The notes beneath the pieces are model-generated. The model saw nothing but the letters and a program-made list of their open reading frames with translations. It had not been told where the DNA came from and made no database searches. Below, piece by piece: positions 5,119 to 7,733 of a DNA stretch of 7,733 nucleotides. The stretch's first letter is position 1. Each line of letters begins with the position of its first letter. A program made the translations under genes and the position numbers. The stretch lies in assembly GCA_029880425.1 (NCBI GenBank), contig JAOUOK010000064.1:1-7733 (forward strand), in the 5' to 3' direction. This DNA comes from Gammaproteobacteria bacterium (GTDB lineage: Bacteria > Pseudomonadota > Gammaproteobacteria > UBA6429 > Thiohalophilaceae).

Positions 5119-5544
5119 GTGCTTGTGCATTTCATAATGTTGAATCTCATTGAACAACAAATGTGTTTTTTTTATTAGAGTAAAACCTAGCTTTTCATAA
5201 AATCCGACTGCCTTTTCGCGTGCATTTAATGTGATTAATTTAATTCCATTTTGGTATGCTTCTTTTTCAAGTGAAAAATAAATCGCTTTACCGATACCTT
5301 GCTTTTTAAATGCTTCTTCAACTGCCATGTAACGGATTTGTGCAGTGTCAATATCTAAAAAATGTAATCGTCCTATCGCAATGACTGTATCATTGCTCAC
5401 AGCCATGCGATGAAAAGATTTTTCTTCAAGGTCGTCTTTTTCACTGCCTGAAATTTGATTCCAGGGTTTCCTTAATAATTCCCACCTTAACTGATAGTAA
5501 CTTTCAAAGTCAGAAACTGAAACTGGAGTTGTGATTTTATACAC
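5113..5544 (-). CDS. GNAT-family N-acetyltransferase
   Basis: GNAT enzymes move an acetyl group from acetyl-CoA to an amine on a small molecule or protein. The 143-residue length is a single GNAT domain. The acetyl-CoA pyrophosphate loop is KKQGIGKAI (80-88, the Q-x-x-G-x-G/A pattern read as QGIGKA), preceded by the beta-4 strand IRYMAVEE. NAREKAVGFYEKLGF (108-122) is the typical motif B with the Tyr often acting as general acid. The N-terminal part (YYQLRWELLRKPWNQ) resembles small stand-alone acetyltransferases with unknown substrates. The start is a GTG with no clear ribosome site, so initiation is uncertain. The stop overlaps that of the convergent 105-residue gene. It follows the P4H-type gene by 58 bases and may be at the end of its transcript. 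Confidence 0.9.
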   Translation of the reverse strand: MYKITTPVSVSDFESYYQLRWELLRKPWNQISGSEKDDLEEKSFHRMAVSNDTVIAIGRLHFLDIDTAQIRYMAVEEAFKKQGIGKAIYFSLEKEAYQNGIKLITLNAREKAVGFYEKLGFTLIKKTHLLFNEIQHYEMHKHL

Positions 5545-5602
5545 GGTTTAATTATTTTATTAACAATATTGAAAAAACTAAGCATGCATATATGTTTATT
5601 AC

Positions 5603-6208
5603 TCAGGCAAAAACAACCCAGGTTGTTGCTATGTATTTAACACCTTCATTTACGGTAACCGCGCGGTGTTCATGTGTCCAAAACGGGGGGAATAGTACAA
5701 GCTTTCCTTTCTCTGGCGTCACTTTTATATCCTGAAATTTAAACTCTGTTTCACCACCTGGGCCAGGCACATCATTCAAGTACCATAACGCAACGAGTTG
5801 TCTTTGGCTGAAGTCATGAGAACCGCCATCGATATGCCAGTGATAATATTCACCCGCGTTATAGCGTTGAAGGTTATAACCCATATCTTTGAATGGACCT
5901 TTAAAATAAGGGAAAGCCTCACGAAATTCTTTAATCGCAATACCTAATGAGCGAAATAAATTGTTATCAACATCTTTCCAGTGTTCTTTACCGCTCACTA
6001 CCAGGTCGGTTGTTTTTTTTATGCCGCTATCCTGTGATGCAGTTTGACCAATACGTCCTTCATATTGATCATTGGTATGCTCCTCAAAACGCTTTATCAT
6101 GTCGTCACACAGTGGGCCTGGAAGAGCATTTTTTTGTTCGAAAATAAATGTATTTTCTTTCACTTCCGTTATTGTTTTTAGATGTGAATCTTTTTTATTA
6201 ATTGGCAT
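5603..6208 (-). CDS. Prolyl-4-hydroxylase-type 2-oxoglutarate/Fe(II) oxygenase
   Basis: The C-terminal two thirds form a P4Hc domain: a double-stranded beta helix that binds Fe(II) and 2-oxoglutarate and hydroxylates a protein or small-molecule substrate. Ligands are H125 and D127 (YYHWHIDGGS) and H181 (FWTHEHRAV); K191 (GVKYIATTWV), ten residues later, is the 2-oxoglutarate lysine. YNLQRYNAGEYYHWH and LVALWYLNDVPGPGGETEF are typical strands. At 201 residues it is a normal bacterial length, with a charged N-terminus and no signal peptide. The ATG has AAGG eight bases upstream and follows the TRAP large permease stop by only 21 bases, so it is almost certainly cotranscribed with the transporter. 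The substrate is unknown; the linkage suggests that it might act on, or respond to, the imported acid, which is inference only. Confidence 0.93.
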   Translation of the reverse strand: MPINKKDSHLKTITEVKENTFIFEQKNALPGPLCDDMIKRFEEHTNDQYEGRIGQTASQDSGIKKTTDLVVSGKEHWKDVDNNLFRSLGIAIKEFREAFPYFKGPFKDMGYNLQRYNAGEYYHWHIDGGSHDFSQRQLVALWYLNDVPGPGGETEFKFQDIKVTPEKGKLVLFPPFWTHEHRAVTVNEGVKYIATTWVVFA

Positions 6209-6229
6209 TTTATGTACCTTGTTGTCTTT

Positions 6230-7519
6230 TTATTGCAATCCATATAATGAAGGAAATAGTAATATTGAAATCACCACTATGACCTGAATAATTATGAATG
6301 GAATAACGCCACGATAAATATCAATGGTTTGCACATTTGCAGGGGCGACACCTTTCAGATAGAACAGGCTGAAACCAAATGGCGGTGTAAGGAATGAGGT
6401 TTGTAAATTCATAGCTATAAGAATGGCAAACCAGACAGGTGCTATCCCTAAAGCATCAGCAACAGGGGCGAGCATGGGCACAATGATAAATGAAATTTCT
6501 ACAAAATCGATAAAGAACCCCAGTACCATAATAACCAGCATAGATAAAATAAGGAATCCCATTTTATCACCAGGTAAGCCAAGAAGTGCTTCTTCAATAA
6601 TGGTATCGCCACCTGTATAGGTAAAAGCCATGGAAAAAGCGGTCGCACCTAATAAAATAGCGAAAACCATCGCGGTAATTTTTATTGTTTCAAGAGAAGA
6701 ATCAAATAACATTTTCCAACTGAACTGACGGTAAATTAGTGCAAGGAGTATTGCACCTACACCACCTAGTGCAGAAGATTCTGTAGGAGTAGCTATTCCA
6801 GTGAAGATTGACCCCAGTACGACTAGCATCAAAAGTAAAGGAGGCAAGATAGCAATAACAGCTTGCTTGTATTGCTGCATTTTCGTCCCTGCATCAAGTT
6901 TAACAGGAATAGCAGGTGCCGCTTCTTTATTGAAAGTGGTAAATATTAAAATATATGCGATGTAAGAGAAAACTAAAATTAAACCTGGGCCAACTGCTGC
7001 TTTAAACAAGTCACCCACTGGGATGCCCATCACATCACCCAGGATAATTAGAATGACTGAAGGCGGAATGATCTGACCTAAAGTGCCGGCAGCACAAATA
7101 GTTCCTGTAGCCAATTTTTTATCGTAGTTATATTTGAGCATGACGGGCAATGAAATCAGGCCCATGGCGACCACTGAAGCGCCAACAACCCCCGTTGAAG
7201 CTGCAAGCAAGCCACCAACTAATATCGTTGATATTGCAAGACCACCTCGAACACTGCCAAACAACTTACCCATTGACTCAAGTAATTGTTCTGCGAGTTT
7301 TGTTTTTTGTAATACGATTCCCATAAAAACAAATAAAGGTACTGCCATTAATACAGTATTTTCCATAATGTTTTGAATGCGAAACGGCATAAAGGCAAAT
7401 AACTCAGCACCTTCGGCATAGACTCCAAAAATTAATGCGATCCCACCAAAAACAAAAGCTACCGGAAAGCCTGTTAATAGCATTAACAAGGCAACAACAA
7501 ACATAATAATGCCGATCAT
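6230..7519 (-). CDS. dctM: TRAP transporter large permease (DctM family)
   Basis: DctM is the inner-membrane channel of tripartite ATP-independent periplasmic transporters. These use the sodium or proton gradient to import organic acids (C4-dicarboxylates, 2-oxo acids, sialic acid or ectoine) delivered by a periplasmic binding protein. The 429-residue length and almost continuous hydrophobic segments, about 12 helices, match the family. Diagnostic stretches are LTGFPVAFVFGG (15-26), VLMAVPLFVFMG (56-67), and GTLGQIIPPSVILI (145-158), the last continuing into the conserved GIPVGDLF. The C-terminal part has the second repeat (FIDFVEISFIIVPM, PVWFAILIAMNLQTSFLTPPFGF). The ATG overlaps the TGA of the small permease gene (ATGA), with AGGAG upstream (7534-7530), so the two are translationally coupled. 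No periplasmic receptor (DctP) gene is in the window; it may lie beyond the right edge. The substrate cannot be told from the permease. Confidence 0.96.
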   Translation of the reverse strand: MIGIIMFVVALLMLLTGFPVAFVFGGIALIFGVYAEGAELFAFMPFRIQNIMENTVLMAVPLFVFMGIVLQKTKLAEQLLESMGKLFGSVRGGLAISTILVGGLLAASTGVVGASVVAMGLISLPVMLKYNYDKKLATGTICAAGTLGQIIPPSVILIILGDVMGIPVGDLFKAAVGPGLILVFSYIAYILIFTTFNKEAAPAIPVKLDAGTKMQQYKQAVIAILPPLLLMLVVLGSIFTGIATPTESSALGGVGAILLALIYRQFSWKMLFDSSLETIKITAMVFAILLGATAFSMAFTYTGGDTIIEEALLGLPGDKMGFLILSMLVIMVLGFFIDFVEISFIIVPMLAPVADALGIAPVWFAILIAMNLQTSFLTPPFGFSLFYLKGVAPANVQTIDIYRGVIPFIIIQVIVVISILLFPSLYGLQ

Positions 7520-7733
7520 AAGGGTGCTGCTCCTGTATGTTTTTCTTTATTCAGAGGAACAGAAGGATTACGTAATGTATTTATTGATTTGAGGATTAAA
7601 CCAATACCACTAATACCTATTGAAAAGAATGCGAAAGGTATGACTGATTTTATAAACCAACGATAGGGTAGACCACCAGGATCGCCTGAACCTTCACCAA
7701 GCTTGTATGATTCAATGGTGAAGTCGATACCGT
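7516..7733 (-). CDS. dctQ: TRAP transporter small permease (DctQ family), C-terminal part
   Basis: DctQ is the four-helix membrane subunit that pairs with DctM. Only the last 71 residues are in the window; the start lies beyond the right edge. The visible part contains the typical ESYKLGEGSGDPGGLPYRWF segment before the final membrane helix, which is roughly FIKSVIPFAFFSIGISGIGL. A polar, basic cytoplasmic tail follows. The TGA stop overlaps the dctM start by ATGA, the usual dctQM arrangement. The family call rests on the motif, the helix and the gene order together. The reading frame is intact throughout the visible part. Confidence 0.92.
   Translation of the reverse strand, partial: GIDFTIESYKLGEGSGDPGGLPYRWFIKSVIPFAFFSIGISGIGLILKSINTLRNPSVPLNKEKHTGAAPL

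Noticed and set aside
6423..7376. Plus-strand open frames within dctM
   Set aside because: They are the complement of a membrane protein gene and show the typical Thr/Pro/Ile-rich shadow composition.
1..7733. CRISPR array to go with the Cas6-like gene
   Set aside because: No series of identical 25-40 base repeats with regular spacers occurs on either strand; the intergenic hairpins are all different from one another.

Overview
The window looks like a piece of the chromosome of a low-GC, sulfur-oxidising gammaproteobacterium. The main evidence is the 219-residue N-terminal part of DsrA (dissimilatory sulfite reductase alpha subunit, minus strand at the left edge). It resembles the oxidative (reverse-acting) type known from Allochromatium and related sulfur oxidisers. 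The species cannot be named from this sequence.

Layout. (1) 1-657, minus: dsrA, presumably the first gene of a dsr operon running out of the window. (2) 658-1255: a roughly 600-base divergent intergenic region with a near-perfect inverted repeat next to the likely dsrA promoter and five consecutive hairpins. (3) 1256-3586, plus: a TauD/TfdA-type 2-oxoglutarate dioxygenase, a 62-residue unknown protein, a Cas6 homologue of the Cmx6 (MYXAN) type with no CRISPR array or other cas gene in sight, and a DsrC/TusE-fold protein without any cysteine (RspA type). (4) 3587-3737: a compact, highly base-paired element and a 12-base perfect palindrome. (5) 3738-3953, plus: a 71-residue unknown protein, closed by a clear intrinsic terminator. 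(6) 4033-4707, minus: a PiuC/YbiX-type PKHD dioxygenase. (7) 4801-5118, plus: a 105-residue unknown protein. (8) 5113-7733, minus: a TRAP transporter (small permease DctQ, partial; large permease DctM), a prolyl-4-hydroxylase-type dioxygenase just behind it, then a GNAT acetyltransferase.

The most interesting part is 1256-3953. An orphan CRISPR-type RNA endonuclease homologue sits in a probable operon with a dioxygenase and a DsrC paralogue that cannot carry sulfur, directly across from dsrA. No CRISPR repeats are visible in the window, so any RNA target must lie elsewhere or be one of the structured intergenic RNAs here. A role in regulating sulfur oxidation, with RspA as a DNA- or RNA-binding partner, is inference. 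The window also holds three 2-oxoglutarate/Fe(II) dioxygenases from three different subfamilies within 5 kb.
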